This document shows positions 1-9,822 of a DNA stretch of 64,000 nt, piece after piece. A program made the position numbers and the translations under genes. The DNA is from Streptomyces sp. 6-11-2 (GTDB taxonomy: Bacteria > Actinomycetota > Actinomycetes > Streptomycetales > Streptomycetaceae), in assembly GCF_006540305.1 (NCBI RefSeq), contig NZ_BJOR01000001.1, positions 7,917,631 through 7,981,630 on the forward strand, read 5' to 3'. Under the pieces are notes generated by a model. The model was not told the DNA's origin. It ran no database searches and worked only from the letters and a program-made list of their open reading frames with translations. Positions within the stretch are counted from its first letter, which is position 1, and each line of letters starts with the position of its first letter.

Positions 1-1524
1 GACCGGTTCGGGCTGCCCGCGCCGGTCCTGATGACGCTGCTCGGGATCGTCCTCGCGGTGCTCGGCTTCGTGCCGAACGTCGACATCCCGCCCGCTCTGA
101 TCCTGCCCACCCTGCTGCCGCCGCTGCTCTACGCCGCCGTACGGCGTACCTCCTGGCGGCAGTTCACGGCGCACAAACGGCCGATCTTCCTGCTGGCCGT
201 GGCGCTGGTGTTCGTCACCACCTTCTGTGTCGCCCTCGTCTCGCACGCCATCGTGCCGGGGCTGTCCGTCGCCGCGGCCGTGGCCCTGGGCGCGCTGGTC
301 GCGCCGCCCGACCCGGTCGCGGCGACCGCGGTGGCCGGGCAGCTCGGGCTGCCGCGCCGCCTGGTGTCGATCCTGGAGGGCGAGGGGCTGTTCAACGACG
401 TCACCGCCATCGTCCTCTACCACGTGGCGATCGCCGCCGCCGTCAGCGGGGAGTTCTCGGCCTGGCGGGCCGGGCTGGACCTGGTGCTGTCCGCGGTGGT
501 GGCGGTGGCCGTGGGCATGGCGCTCGGCTGGGGCACGAACAAGGTGCTGGACCTGCTGGGGGACCCGACCCTGCAGATCGGGCTGACGCTGCTCGTGCCG
601 TACGCCTCCTACGTGCTGGCCGAGGAGCTCCACGGCTCCGGCGTCCTCGCCGTGCTCACCACCGCGCTGTTCCTCGCCGAGTACGCCGCCGACGCCGACG
701 ACGTGCTGACCCGGCTGGCCGGGCACACCGTCTGGGACGTCGTGGACACGCTCGTCACCGGGGTCGCGTTCGGGCTGATCGGCCTCGAACTGCACAACGC
801 GCTGCGCACCGCCTCGGGCCGGTGGGGCGAGCTGCTGGGCTGGGCGGGCGCGGTCGTGGCCGTGGTGGTGCTCGTACGGCTGGTGTGGCTGCTTCCGGCC
901 TCCTGGCTCACCAGACGGCTGCACGCGCTGCGGGACTACGAGGAGGACATCCCGATGACCTGGCGGGAGAGCGTCGTCATGTGGTGGTCCGGAATGCGCG
1001 GTGTGGCCTCGGTGGCGCTCGCCCTGGCCATTCCGCTGAAGACGGACAGCGGCGCGCCCTTCCCCGACCGGGACGAGATCGTGTTCATCGCCTTCGGGGT
1101 GATCATGGCGACGCTGGTGCTCCAGGGGCTCACACTGCCGTGGCTGGTCAAACGGCTGGGGGTGCGGGCGGACACCGAACGGGAGAAGGCGTTCGAGGAG
1201 GAGCTGGCGGCGCGGGCGGCGCGGGCGGCCAGGCGGCGGCTGCGGGAGATCGAGGCGGTCGAGGAACTGCCGGAGGAGCTGTCCGAGCAGATGCTGCGGC
1301 GGGCCTTCGACATCGGGCTGCGGATCAGCCCGCAGTGGGGCGAGGAGGAGCGCCGGGAGGGCCACGACAAGCGCGTACGGCGGCTGAAGCGGTTGCGGCG
1401 GATCCAGAGCGAGATGCTCAGCGCGGCGCGGCACGAGGTGCTGGCGGCGCGCCGGGAACCGGGGGCCGACCCGGAGATCGTGGACCGGGTACTGCGCCAC
1501 CTGGATGTACGCAGTCTGCGGTGA
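1..1524 (+). CDS. CPA1-family Na+/H+ antiporter, 5' end outside window
   Basis: The reading frame is open from base 1, so the gene starts upstream; the first ATG inside is at 31. About 375 residues form hydrophobic helices. They include PPDPVAATAV and EGLFNDVTAIVLY, the Pro-rich and acidic signature of monovalent cation/proton antiporters, and a later GMRGVASVALALAIP helix typical of the family. The last ~120 residues are a charged, Arg/Glu-rich cytoplasmic tail that looks helical. Expected role is Na+ or K+ exchange for protons at the cytoplasmic membrane. It ends about 140 bp from a convergent dehydrogenase gene, so no operon partner is visible. Family assignment is firm; ion specificity is not. 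Confidence 0.9.
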   Translation, partial: DRFGLPAPVLMTLLGIVLAVLGFVPNVDIPPALILPTLLPPLLYAAVRRTSWRQFTAHKRPIFLLAVALVFVTTFCVALVSHAIVPGLSVAAAVALGALVAPPDPVAATAVAGQLGLPRRLVSILEGEGLFNDVTAIVLYHVAIAAAVSGEFSAWRAGLDLVLSAVVAVAVGMALGWGTNKVLDLLGDPTLQIGLTLLVPYASYVLAEELHGSGVLAVLTTALFLAEYAADADDVLTRLAGHTVWDVVDTLVTGVAFGLIGLELHNALRTASGRWGELLGWAGAVVAVVVLVRLVWLLPASWLTRRLHALRDYEEDIPMTWRESVVMWWSGMRGVASVALALAIPLKTDSGAPFPDRDEIVFIAFGVIMATLVLQGLTLPWLVKRLGVRADTEREKAFEEELAARAARAARRRLREIEAVEELPEELSEQMLRRAFDIGLRISPQWGEEERREGHDKRVRRLKRLRRIQSEMLSAARHEVLAARREPGADPEIVDRVLRHLDVRSLR

Positions 1525-1663
1525 GCCCCGCTCGGGCCGACCGAGTGCAATCGACCCGCGATTGGTCCATCTCGCCAACGGCAGGCGGCCCTTGGGATGC
1601 CCGAGCCACGAGGATGGTGCCGATGGCACGCCTGCCCGCGGTCAGGTTGCCGGTGACGATTGT

Positions 1664-2818
1664 TCAACGGGCGCCGCCATCAGGGTGCAGGACGACCTTG
1701 GTCCATCCGTTGTCACGGGCATCGAAGTGCTGGTAGGCCTCGGGGGCCCGGTGCAGCGGGAGTTCGTGGGAGACGATCCAGGACGGTGTGGCCTTGCCCT
1801 GCTGGATCAGGTTGCACAGCTGGCGGTTGTAGGCCTTGATGTTGGCCTGCCCGTTGCCGACCGACTGGCCCTTGAACCAGAACAGGCCGTAGTCGAAGGC
1901 GAATTCACCGTGCTGATACAGCTTGTCGGGGCTGCCGGGATCCTGGGGGATGAAGATGCCGACCACGCCGATGGTGCCGGTGAACTTCACCGACTCCACC
2001 AGGTTGTTCAGCGTCATGTTGGGGTGTTCGTGGCCCTGGGGGTCGTGGGCCTGGTAGCCCACGCACTCACAGCCCCGGTCCGCCCCGAGTCCGTTCGTGT
2101 GCTCGTTGACTTGGTCGACGGGCGAGGCCTTGGAGTCGTCGATGGGAATTGCCCCGATCTGCTCGGCCAGCGCCAGACGGTCCGGGTGGCGGTCCACGAC
2201 CATGACCTTGGATGCGCTCTTGAGGTTCGCCGACAGTGCGGCCATCAGGCCGACCGGGCCGGCACCGTAGATCACCACGGTGTCGCCGGGCCGTACCTTG
2301 GCCAGTTCCGTGCAGTGCCAACCGGTGGGGAAGACGTCGGAGAGCATCACGTAGTCGGTCTGCCGCTCCCGGGCCTCTTCCGGCAGGACCAGACAGTTGT
2401 GGTCACCGTAGGGCACGCGCAGCAGTTCGGCCTGCCCGCCGCTGTACGGGCCCATGTCGGCGAAGCCGTAGGCGGCACCAGCCGTCTTCGGATTGTCGGC
2501 AGTGGTCAGGCAGAACGCGGTCAGCCCCTGCTCGCAGTTCCGGCAGAAACCGCAACTGATGTTGAACGGCAGGCAGACCAGATCCCCGACCCTGACCCTG
2601 TCGACCCCGGCACCGACCTCGGTCACCTCCCCCAGGTTCTCGTGGCCGAATATCCGTCCCTGCTCGAAGTCGGTGCGGCCCTCATACATGTGCAGGTCCG
2701 AACCGCAGATGTTGGTGCTGGTGATCCTCACCAGCACATCGGTGGGCCGTTCGATGCGCGCGTCGAGGACATCCTTCACACTGACGGTGCGCGGCCCGTC
2801 ATATACAACAGCCTTCAT
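1664..2818 (-). CDS. fdhA: Glutathione-independent formaldehyde dehydrogenase-like zinc enzyme
   Basis: A 384-residue medium-chain zinc-dependent dehydrogenase, full length for the FdhA group. Cys in NICGSD and His in FGHENLG are catalytic zinc ligands. The cluster SCGFCRNCEQGLTAFC supplies the four structural-zinc cysteines. A Rossmann NAD-binding motif GAGPVGLMAALSA follows near residue 185. The long insertion with NPKTAGAAYGFADMG and the C-terminal YQHFDARDNGWTKVVLHP match the glutathione-independent formaldehyde dismutase/dehydrogenase group rather than ordinary alcohol dehydrogenases. The ATG follows a GAGGAA ribosome site. Likely role is oxidation of formaldehyde or another aldehyde in the cytoplasm; substrate is inferred from family. 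Confidence 0.85.
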   Translation of the reverse strand: MKAVVYDGPRTVSVKDVLDARIERPTDVLVRITSTNICGSDLHMYEGRTDFEQGRIFGHENLGEVTEVGAGVDRVRVGDLVCLPFNISCGFCRNCEQGLTAFCLTTADNPKTAGAAYGFADMGPYSGGQAELLRVPYGDHNCLVLPEEARERQTDYVMLSDVFPTGWHCTELAKVRPGDTVVIYGAGPVGLMAALSANLKSASKVMVVDRHPDRLALAEQIGAIPIDDSKASPVDQVNEHTNGLGADRGCECVGYQAHDPQGHEHPNMTLNNLVESVKFTGTIGVVGIFIPQDPGSPDKLYQHGEFAFDYGLFWFKGQSVGNGQANIKAYNRQLCNLIQQGKATPSWIVSHELPLHRAPEAYQHFDARDNGWTKVVLHPDGGAR

Positions 2819-3052
2819 GGCTTCCTCTTCAATTGCTTCACCACACGATGGCCGGCATCAGGAGCTGCACGTGGGGATCAGGTCACTCTTGACGAGGACT
2901 CGTCCCGGACAGGCGCCGGAACGATCCCGCGCTCCGCAACGCCCTCGGCCGTCGGTGACCACTACCGCACCACCGCTCTTCCACCCTCCCACCCTCATCA
3001 GGCGTGTCAAGCCGTCGTCGGGACTGTAAATCGTTCGGTGTAACTCCCGATC

Positions 3053-3283
3053 ATGGAAGATGCATCGATGACCAGTGAGAACGTGGCCGAGCACGAGGCT
3101 GTTGAGGCGGCAGCGGCTGTGTCGGCGAAGGCCGTGGACGACCAGCTGATCGACGAGCTGGTGAGCCGGGCCCAGGCCGAGGGTCTGCAGCTGACCGGCG
3201 AGGGCGGGCTGCTTCAGCAGCTGACCAAACGGCTGTTGGAGTCCGCCCTGGAGGGTGAGATAACCGAGGGCCCTACCCCTTGA
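3053..3283 (+). pseudogene. IS256-family transposase, N-terminal stub
   Basis: The first ~70 residues match the start of an IS256-type mutator transposase: VDDQLIDELVSRAQ, LTGEGGLLQQLTKRLLESALEGEI. The frame then runs into the left end of an IS3 element and stops after five unrelated residues. The DDE catalytic domain is absent. The same N-terminal block, with the same upstream leader, recurs at 46.2 kb, where it is fused to different sequence. The ATG at 3053 or the one at 3068 could be the start. Confidence 0.85.
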
Positions 3284-3336
3284 TCGTGGACACCCTGATC
3301 ATTGGATCGTGAAGATCCATAGGACAGGAGTTCCCG

Positions 3337-3624
3337 TTGGGGACGTCGAAGTGCTCGCCTGAGTTCCGGGCCGATGCCGTCGCGCTGTACCACGCCAGCC
3401 CGGGTGGGACGTACGCGTCGGTGGCCAAGGACGTGGGCGTCAACCACGAGACGCTGCTCACGTGGGTTCGGGACGCCGAGCAGGCCGCCCGGCCCGGGGC
3501 CGTGGAGGCCACCGCGATGGAGAAGGAGAACCGTCAGCTGCGGGCGCGGGTGAAGGAACTCGAGCTCGAGCGGGAGATCCTGCGGAGGGCCGCGAAGTAT
3601 TTTGCGGCCGAGACCAGCTGGTGA
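3337..3624 (+). CDS. IS3 orfA, HTH protein
   Basis: A 95-residue protein with an N-terminal helix-turn-helix (FRADAVALYHASPGGTYASVAKDVGVNHETLLTWVR, given here as a region around residues 9-45) followed by a leucine-zipper-like coiled coil, ENRQLRARVKELELEREIL. This is the standard OrfA layout: DNA binding at the IS ends plus multimerisation. The start appears to be TTG at 3337. The stop overlaps the orfB GTG by three bases. Confidence 0.85.
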   Translation: MGTSKCSPEFRADAVALYHASPGGTYASVAKDVGVNHETLLTWVRDAEQAARPGAVEATAMEKENRQLRARVKELELEREILRRAAKYFAAETSW

Positions 3625-4516
3625 GCAGCCGCTTCCAGTTCGTCGACGATCATCGTGGCCCCTTCGGCGTCAAGCGGCTGTGTCGGATGCTGCAGGTCTC
3701 GCGTTCCGGCTTCTACCGGCACCTGGCCGGCGCGCAAGCGCGGGCCGACCGGGCACGGGCCGATGCCGAGCTCGCTGAGCGCATCACCGAAATCCACCAG
3801 GAGTCCGACGGCACCTACGATCCCCGCGCGTCACCGCCGAGCTCCGGGACGGCGGCGAGCGGGTCAATCACAAGCGGGTGGCACGCGTCATGAGGAGGTT
3901 CAACATCGTCGGGTTCCACCTGCGCAAGAAGGTCCGCACCACCATCCCCGAACCCTCTGCGACGCCGGTGCCGGACCTCCTGCAGCGCGACTTCACCGCG
4001 ACCACGCCGAACACTCGCTACGTGGGCGACATAACCTACCTGCCGGTGGGAGGTGGCCAATTCCTTTATCTGGCAACGGTGTTGGACCTGTCCTCGAGAC
4101 GACTGGCGGGCTGGTCGATCGCCGACCACATGCGCACCGAGCTGGTCACCGACGCGCTCAAGGCCGCGGCCGCGGCCCGGGGTGCCGACGGCCTGCGCGG
4201 GGCGATCTTCCACAGCGACAACGGGTCGCAATACGTCTCGAAGGAGTTCGCCCAGGTCTGCGGCGAACTCGGCGTGATCAGGTCACGTGGCGCGGTGGGC
4301 ACGAGCGCGGACAACGCCGCCGCGGAATCGCTGAACGCGACCATGAAAAGAGAGACGCTCCAGGGGAGAAAACGGTGGAACGGGGCCCGTGAGGCCCGGC
4401 TCGCGGTCTTCCGATGGGCAACTCGCTACAACACCAGGCGAAGGCACTCCCGCCTCGGCCAGATCAGCCCGATCACTTACGAACAGCGATCAACTACGCT
4501 GGCCACCGCCGCGTAA
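3621..4516 (+). pseudogene. IS3 orfB transposase with a single-base frameshift
   Basis: Starts at GTG 3621, overlapping the orfA stop. The first part has the OrfB N-terminal domain (VSRSGFYRHL, DGTY). At about 3820 one G seems to be missing: restoring it would give GTYGSPRVTAEL. The frame instead runs out at 3893. The remainder continues one frame over, with the rve/DDE core: YVGDITYLP, FHSDNGSQY, and AAAESLNATMKRE supplying the three acidic residues. Sequence on both sides of the break is well conserved, so the mutation is probably recent. Confidence 0.85.
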
Positions 4517-4550
4517 CAACCAGTGTCCACGATCAAGGGTGAAGCCCCAG

Positions 4551-5335
4551 TGGTGCCTGACCCGGGACCGGTGGCACACCGGCTTCGTCGGCGCCCTCGG
4601 CCACGGCGGGCTTCTCGGACAAGTCGAGGGCCCACCGTCGCCGATGTCCTGGCCTGGCTCGCCACCACCAGCCTGGACTGGAGAAAGGGCATCGGCTATG
4701 TCGCCATCGACATGTCGGCCACCTACCGCGCCGCGATCCGCATCGGCCTGGCGCACGCCACCGTCGTGGTCGATCACTTCCACGTGGTCCAGCTCGCCAA
4801 CAAGATGCTGTCCATGGTCAGGCGCCGCACCACCGCCGAGACCCGCGGCCGGCGCGGACGGGCGAGCGACCCGGAGCGGAAGGCCAGACGACGGCTGCTG
4901 CGCAACCGCGGGGACCTCACCGACGACCAGTTCGCCACCATGTGGAACACGCTCCTGGGCGAGGGGAAGATCGGGCAGACGCTACTGACGGCCTGGATCG
5001 CCAAAGACAACCTGCGCACCCTCCTCGCCCTGGCCCGCACCGGAGCCGACCGTCACCAAGTCGGCTACGCCCGCTGGAAATTCCTCACCTGGTGCGCGGA
5101 CTCCGACATCCCCGAAGTCCGCCAGCTCGCCACCACCGTCGACCGCTGGTGGCCGGAGATCGCCGCGTTCATCCACACCGGACACAGCAACGCCAAGAGC
5201 GAAGGGATCAACCGCGTGATCAAGCTCATCGCCCGCAACGTGTTCGGCTTCCGCAACCCCGCCAACCAACGCCTACGTACACGCTGCGTCACCACCCGCC
5301 GGGCCCGCGGACACCTCCGCACCGCTCAACTTTGA
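4551..5335 (+). pseudogene. ISL3-family transposase, C-terminal part, frameshifted
   Basis: Reads WCLTRDRWHTGFVGALGHGG in one frame. At about 4630 it switches frame to TVADVLAWLATTSLDWRKG, then YVAIDMSATYRAAI, VVVDHFHVVQLANKM and a C-terminus NAKSEGINRVIKLIAR. These are the DDE_Tnp_ISL3 hallmarks, with D in DMSATYR and in DHFH and E in KSEG. The N-terminal zinc-finger part is gone, lost at the IS3 junction. Inactive relic. Confidence 0.85.
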
Positions 5336-5524
5336 AGACCCTCCTTACGCCGACTCTGTTGTCTCTCACGTCACAACAGGGCGAAGGTTGCCTGATGCGG
5401 CACTAGACACTCGCATCGTTGCAGCTCAGGGGCACCTTTTCCTAAATCCGGATCAGTTAATCCCGCCCTGCTCAATACCCGAGGCCGGGGCTTGACACGC
5501 GCATTCCCCCGCTCCGCACGGACG

Positions 5525-5572
5525 CCTGCCCGGGCCACTGCCTCGCATCGGCAACGCAGTGGCCCAGGCAGG
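5525..5572 (-). terminator. Strong hairpin downstream of the 5582-6034 gene
   Basis: Two 17-base arms, 5525-5541 and 5556-5572, are inverted copies with one mismatch around a 14-base loop (core GGGCCACTGC / GCAGTGGCCC). It lies directly after the stop of the minus-strand secreted protein and fits a streptomycete transcription terminator without a long T tract. Confidence 0.75.
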
Positions 5573-5581
5573 TGTGCTGCG

Positions 5582-6034
5582 CTACTTGCGGAGGCTCTTG
5601 GTGTCGATGCGGAAGACCTGGTGGCCGCGGTTCACATCGACGAAGAGCTTCATCTTCCCCGAGCTGAAGGTCAAAGTGACGATGGCCTCGGTGTTGCGGC
5701 CGATGCTGCCGTTGTCGGCGACCTTCCAGGCGAGCGGCACGTTCTGGGCGCGCAGGACGCCGTTGGCGTGGTTCTTCGCTTCCCAGGCGTTCAGCCTCTT
5801 CTGGAAGCCGGCGGTGAGGTAGTGGCTGCGCAGGGCCTTCCCGAGGTGGCCGCTGTCCTCGTCGATCAGCGCATCGATGTAGGCGCCGTAGAAGTCGGCG
5901 ACGCGGGTGAGGTTGTCGGACGGCTTGCCGCTGACGCTGCGCGGGGTCCCGGCGGAGGCCTGGACGGCGGTGCCGAGACCGAGGCCGACGGTGAGGACGC
6001 CGGCGACGAGAGCGGTGCGGGTCTTACTGTTCAT
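5582..6034 (-). CDS. Small secreted protein, unknown function
   Basis: A 150-residue protein with a classical signal peptide (MNSKTRTALVAGVLTVGLGLGT, then an AXA-type site near ASAG, residues 27-29). The mature part is a compact alpha+beta domain of about 120 residues: helices around NLTRVADFYGAYIDAL and LRSHYLTAGF, then strands ending IVTLTF and KLFVDVN. It has no cysteines. The fold pattern suggests a nuclear-transport-factor-2-like domain, but this is only a guess. It is followed by a strong hairpin terminator. Confidence 0.75.
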   Translation of the reverse strand: MNSKTRTALVAGVLTVGLGLGTAVQASAGTPRSVSGKPSDNLTRVADFYGAYIDALIDEDSGHLGKALRSHYLTAGFQKRLNAWEAKNHANGVLRAQNVPLAWKVADNGSIGRNTEAIVTLTFSSGKMKLFVDVNRGHQVFRIDTKSLRK

Positions 6035-6149
6035 GTCTGTTCTCCGTTTTCGAATGGTCGAATGGCCGAATGGCCGGGCTGTGCTGCGGAGGTCGGTTCC
6101 GGGCCGCCCCTGCGACCCCGTGACGGGAGGAGGGCCCCGGACGGCCCCG

Positions 6150-6706
6150 TCAGCGGAGCCTGTCCGCGGCCTTGGCGGCCGTCTGCTGGAAAGCCTTCAC
6201 GGGAGCGCCCTCGAAGCCGCCGAACTGTGCCCCGTGCAGGACCCTGACGATGCGGCCGTCCCGGCCGACCGACAGCAGGCGGACGTCGCCCGCACCCCAG
6301 GAGGTCTCGGTGAGGACACCGCAGACGCGGGAGCCCTCCTCGACGGACAGCTTCCGCAGTCCTTGCCGGTGGCTCGGTGCCCGGGCCCCGCCGCTCGGTG
6401 CGGTCGCGCAGGACGTGATGCCCCTGTTCAGCCACGAGGCCGGCTGCTTCCCCCAGCAGGTCCCGGGCAGGACCACGGTGATCCGTCGGGCGTTCGTGTC
6501 CAGGCCGGTGCGGCGGCAGGTCCGCGGCCGCTACGCCGGCGGTGACCTTGCCGGCCGTCCAAGACGAGATGGAGCGCGGCGGCAGGTCCGCGGCCGCCAG
6601 GAAAGCCAGGCGCCTCCAAAGCGGCGGCGGCCGGTCCGGCGAGCGCCACGGCCAGACCCGTGACGGCGCCTGCGAGGAGCGGACCTGCTCGGGTGCGCTC
6701 ACGCAT
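6150..6706 (-). pseudogene. Probable secreted protein with disrupted frame
   Basis: A good signal peptide starts at ATG 6706 (MRERTRAGPLLAGAV...LAGPAAAA). A plausible mature domain (RRITVVLPGTCWGKQPASW, later GAGDVRLLSVGRDGRIVRVL) reads to 6150, but in a different frame. Between them a 22-bp GC-rich word occurs twice, at 6510-6531 and 6576-6597. A duplication or sequencing slip there could explain the break. If repaired, the product would be a ~180-residue exported protein. Confidence 0.4.
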
Positions 6707-6948
6707 GACTGTCCCCCCGGTGAATGAGTGCGGTGAACGCATGAGTGCAGTGCATGCGTCTCGGACGTCGCCTGCCGCCAGTTGGCCGGTCCGGCCCTGG
6801 TCGGTGCGACACCCAGAGCATCGGCGTCACCGCAGCCCCGCGCAACGACTGACGCCCTCTTGGCGACGGTGGAACCATCCCAGCCCATCTGACGTGCAGG
6901 TATGTGAGTGCCTGGAATGCGGGATCGCAGGCGGACAACGGGGGAACA

Positions 6949-8274
6949 GTGCCGATTCGAGACGATGCCGAGGAGTTCGCGGCGCTGCTGCGCCGGCTGA
7001 AGGACCGCACGGACCGCAGCTACGGTTCCCTGGCCCGCCGCCTCACCATGAACACCTCCACACTGCACCGGTACTGCGCGGGCGAGGCGGTGCCTCAGGA
7101 CTTCGCGCCCGTGGAGCGGCTCGCGGCCTTCTGCGAGGCGACACCGCAGGAGCGGCTCGAACTGCACCGGCTGTGGCTGTCGGCGGTGGCGGCTCGGCAG
7201 CGGGCGCGTACGGCCGCTTCGGCACCGCCACCCGCAGCGATCCCCGCACCCGCAGCGGTCCCGGACCGGGCGCTCGCCGAGGAGAACAGTCCCGCAGAGC
7301 AGCCCGGGAACGATCCCGACCCGGACAGGCCCGTCCCCTCCCCCCCTCCCAGCCCCTGGCACCGCCGCCGACGGATCCTGGCGTCCACCGCTGCCGCCTG
7401 CGCACTGCTCGCTGCTGCGGGCAGCGTGTCCGTCCTGTCGGGCGGCCACTCCCTTGAGGCGGACGCCTCCGGCTCCGCCGGCCCGCGGACGACCGCCCCC
7501 GGCGCACCCCAACGTCCGGCGAAACCGTCAGCCACCGCCTCCCTCTCCCCTTCCCGGAGGTCCGCGCCGCCCGGCCCCCCGCAGAAGGCCCCCGCCCCGT
7601 CCGCCACCGGCAGCGGTCCCGCCTCGGCCGCGAAGCCGGCCACCGGCCTGCCCCTCACCTGGAGCGCCGACTCCCAGGTCTGGGACATGGGCTGCAGCTA
7701 CGATTACGTCATCGACAAGCCGCCCGCACACGTGCCTCCACCGCCGGTGCAGCAGGACGCCGGGGCGTGGGCGGCGACGCAGGGCGCAGTGCCCGGGGGG
7801 CAGACGTTGGTGCAGGTCACGGTGCAGGGGCGGTCGTCCACGGCCGTGGTCCTGGAGGCGCTGCGCGTCCGCATCGCCAACCGCGGCAACCCGGCCGCCG
7901 GGAGCGCGTACGCCATGGACCAGGGCTGCGGCAGCGAGCTGGCACCCCGCCGCTTCACCGTGGACCTCGATGTCGACCGCCCTGTCATCCGTGCGAGGAG
8001 CGGCTCCGGCACAGGACACGCTATCGCGGCCGTGGACTTCCCGTACCGCGTCTCCGCCGAGGACGCGGAGGTGCTGCAGGTCGTCGCGGCGACAGAGCTC
8101 TACGACGCCCGCTGGTACCTCGAACTCGACTGGTCCTCCCAGGGCCGCACCGGCACGATCCGCATCGACGACCACGGCCACCCGTTCCGCACCACCAGCA
8201 TCAAGGGAGCACCGCACTACTGGTACGGCAGAAACCGCGCAGGCGAGCGTGCCTGGGTCCCGTACGACGGCTGA
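6949..8274 (+). CDS. HTH regulator with one membrane segment and an extracellular domain
   Basis: I chose GTG 6949 because GGGGGAA precedes it; GTG 6904 is an in-frame alternative. Residues ~5-80 form an XRE-like helix-turn-helix (SYGSLARRLTMNTSTLHRYCAGEAVP, residues 23-48) followed by a helical segment. A Pro/Ala-rich linker leads to a basic stop-transfer RRRR and one transmembrane helix (ILASTAAACALLAAAGSVSVL). After a second Ser/Pro/Ala linker, the outside domain of ~210 residues has two cysteines. This design, DNA binding inside and sensing outside, is common in Streptomyces. Ligand and targets are unknown. Confidence 0.75.
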   Translation: MPIRDDAEEFAALLRRLKDRTDRSYGSLARRLTMNTSTLHRYCAGEAVPQDFAPVERLAAFCEATPQERLELHRLWLSAVAARQRARTAASAPPPAAIPAPAAVPDRALAEENSPAEQPGNDPDPDRPVPSPPPSPWHRRRRILASTAAACALLAAAGSVSVLSGGHSLEADASGSAGPRTTAPGAPQRPAKPSATASLSPSRRSAPPGPPQKAPAPSATGSGPASAAKPATGLPLTWSADSQVWDMGCSYDYVIDKPPAHVPPPPVQQDAGAWAATQGAVPGGQTLVQVTVQGRSSTAVVLEALRVRIANRGNPAAGSAYAMDQGCGSELAPRRFTVDLDVDRPVIRARSGSGTGHAIAAVDFPYRVSAEDAEVLQVVAATELYDARWYLELDWSSQGRTGTIRIDDHGHPFRTTSIKGAPHYWYGRNRAGERAWVPYDG

Positions 8275-8342
8275 AGGCCTTCGTTTGGATCGCCCGGCAG
8301 ACCGGAGGAAGATTCCGGCGATGTGAAGCTCACCTCCCGCGC

Positions 8343-8774
8343 CTACGACGGGCTGGCGAAGATCCTGGCGGCGTTGCGCTCACACGACGCCCAGGTGGTC
8401 GAGCGGCTGGCCGCTGCCCAGGTCCAGAACCGCAGCCCCAAGGGCCGCCAGGGTTGGAGGGGGGACGGCGTGAACGCCGGCGGCTGCGCCCCGGGCACCG
8501 CGAACTGCGACTCGTGGTCGCACGCCTGGGCATACACCCCAGCAGCGGAGAACACGATGGCGTAGTCGTTGCCGGCGCCGTCCCTCATCGAGGCCATCTC
8601 CTCGCCCGGCGACCAGCCGGAATCGAAGGAGTAGTACCTCCACTCCCACTCAGGGCTCAGAACGGCATCCAACATCGCCAGGGACCTGGACCGATCGCGG
8701 ACCGTCGCGATGGCGGGCAGCTGCTTGATCACTTCATACACCGACGCGGAGCCATCCAAGCGAAGCCCACTCAC
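8343..8774 (-). CDS. Conserved hypothetical protein, C-terminus probably degenerate
   Basis: The first ~90 residues look well preserved: ASVYEVIKQLPAIATVRD, LSPEWEWRYYSFDSGW, SMRDGAGNDYAIVFSAAGVY, DHES. After DHES the composition changes to Pro/Trp/Arg-rich sequence that does not look like a folded domain. The gene may therefore have lost its native 3' half through a frameshift or fusion. Function is unknown. It ends about 70 bp upstream of a Tn3 relic on the opposite strand. Confidence 0.5.
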   Translation of the reverse strand: MSGLRLDGSASVYEVIKQLPAIATVRDRSRSLAMLDAVLSPEWEWRYYSFDSGWSPGEEMASMRDGAGNDYAIVFSAAGVYAQACDHESQFAVPGAQPPAFTPSPLQPWRPLGLRFWTWAAASRSTTWASCERNAARIFASPS

Positions 8775-8845
8775 ACCCGCCGCACCGGCCCCACAGTCAC
8801 CGCACCCTCACAACACGCCGAAGGATGATCAACTTGAACTGTCCA

Positions 8846-9598
8846 CATAAACTCGGACATGGTGTTCGGCCTCTTCAAAATCCTGGGCTACAACTTCTCC
8901 CCGCGCTTCAAGGACCTGGACGACCAGCGGTTCTGGCGGGCGGAGATGGACGGGATCGAGACCGGCGGCTACGGGCCGCTGACAGATCTCGCCCGCACCA
9001 GCAAGGTGAACCTGAAGAGGGTGACCACCCAGTGGGAGGACATGCTGAAGGTGGCCGGCTCGCTGGTCACCAACCAGGTGCGGGCCTATGACCTGCTGCG
9101 GATGTTCGGCAACCATGGACGGCCCACGCCGCTGGGGCAGGCGTTCGCCGAGTACGGGCGCATGGCCAAGACACTGCACCTGCTCCAGGTCGTCGACCCG
9201 GTCGATGACACCTACCGGCGGCAGATGGGTAAGCAGCTGTCCGTCCAGGAGTCCCGCCACACCCTCGCCCGGGACATCTGCCACGGCAAGCGCGGCACCA
9301 TCCGTCAGGCATACCGGGACGGGATGGAAGATCAACTAGGGTCGCTGGGGCTGGTGTTGAACGCCGTGGTGCTGTGGACCACGAAGTACATCGACGCTGC
9401 GGTCGCCCATCTGCGCGCCGAGGGCCACGAGATCAGCGACGAGGATGTCGCCCGCCTCTCCCCGTTGAAGTTCAAGAACCTCAACGTCCTGGGCCGCTAC
9501 AGCTTCACCCCCTCCACCTCGCGCCAGGGCCTGCGCCCGCTGCGCGACCCGGACGCCCCGAGCTTGACGATGACGACGCCGGCGGTGGCGAGGAGTGA
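8846..9598 (+). pseudogene. Tn3-family transposase, C-terminal relic
   Basis: From about 8846 the frame matches the last third of a Tn3 transposase: MVFGLFKILGYNFSPRFKDL, GRMAKTLHLLQVVD, RQAYRDGMEDQLGSLGLVLN, LSPLKFKNLNVLGRYSF. One G is missing near 9561, so the natural tail (APELDDDDAGGGEE, stop at 9598) lies one frame over. The N-terminal two thirds and two of the catalytic acids are gone. Its sequence differs clearly from the complete transposase at 22 kb. Confidence 0.85.
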
Positions 9599-9668
9599 AG
9601 CGGGCGGCCTGACGGAGCTGGCACCGCCGGGCGCGCAGCACTGGTGTCGAGGGCGGTCGCGGCCCGGC

Positions 9669-9822
9669 CTACGCCGTGCAGAACTCGTTGCCTTCCGGGT
9701 CCTGCATGATCCACCAGTGCCCGGCAGGCCCCTTGGCGACCTCGCGGACGCGGGTTGCCCCCGGCTTGTCGAGGCCGCCGCGCTCACTGTGGACGTCGAG
9801 GTGCAGGCGGTTCTTGCACAGT
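9669..9822 (-). pseudogene. VOC/glyoxalase-like protein, C-terminal relic
   Basis: About 50 codons encode NRLHLDVHSERGGLDKP, then GHWWIMQDPEGNEFCTA and a stop. This is the typical end of a vicinal-oxygen-chelate domain, with HLDV and the D-PEGNEFC metal-site motif. Upstream sequence is unrelated, so the N-terminal half is missing. Confidence 0.65.

Larger units (their letters stand above)
3277..4539 (+). mobile_element. IS3-family insertion sequence, 1263 bp
   Basis: Perfect 17-bp terminal inverted repeats CCCTTGATCGTGGACAC lie at 3277-3293 and, inverted, at 4523-4539. They enclose overlapping orfA and orfB. The element sits between an IS256 stub on its left and an ISL3 relic on its right. 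No convincing target-site duplication is visible at either edge, so the flanks may have been rearranged after insertion. OrfB carries a frameshift, so the copy is probably inactive on its own. Confidence 0.85.
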
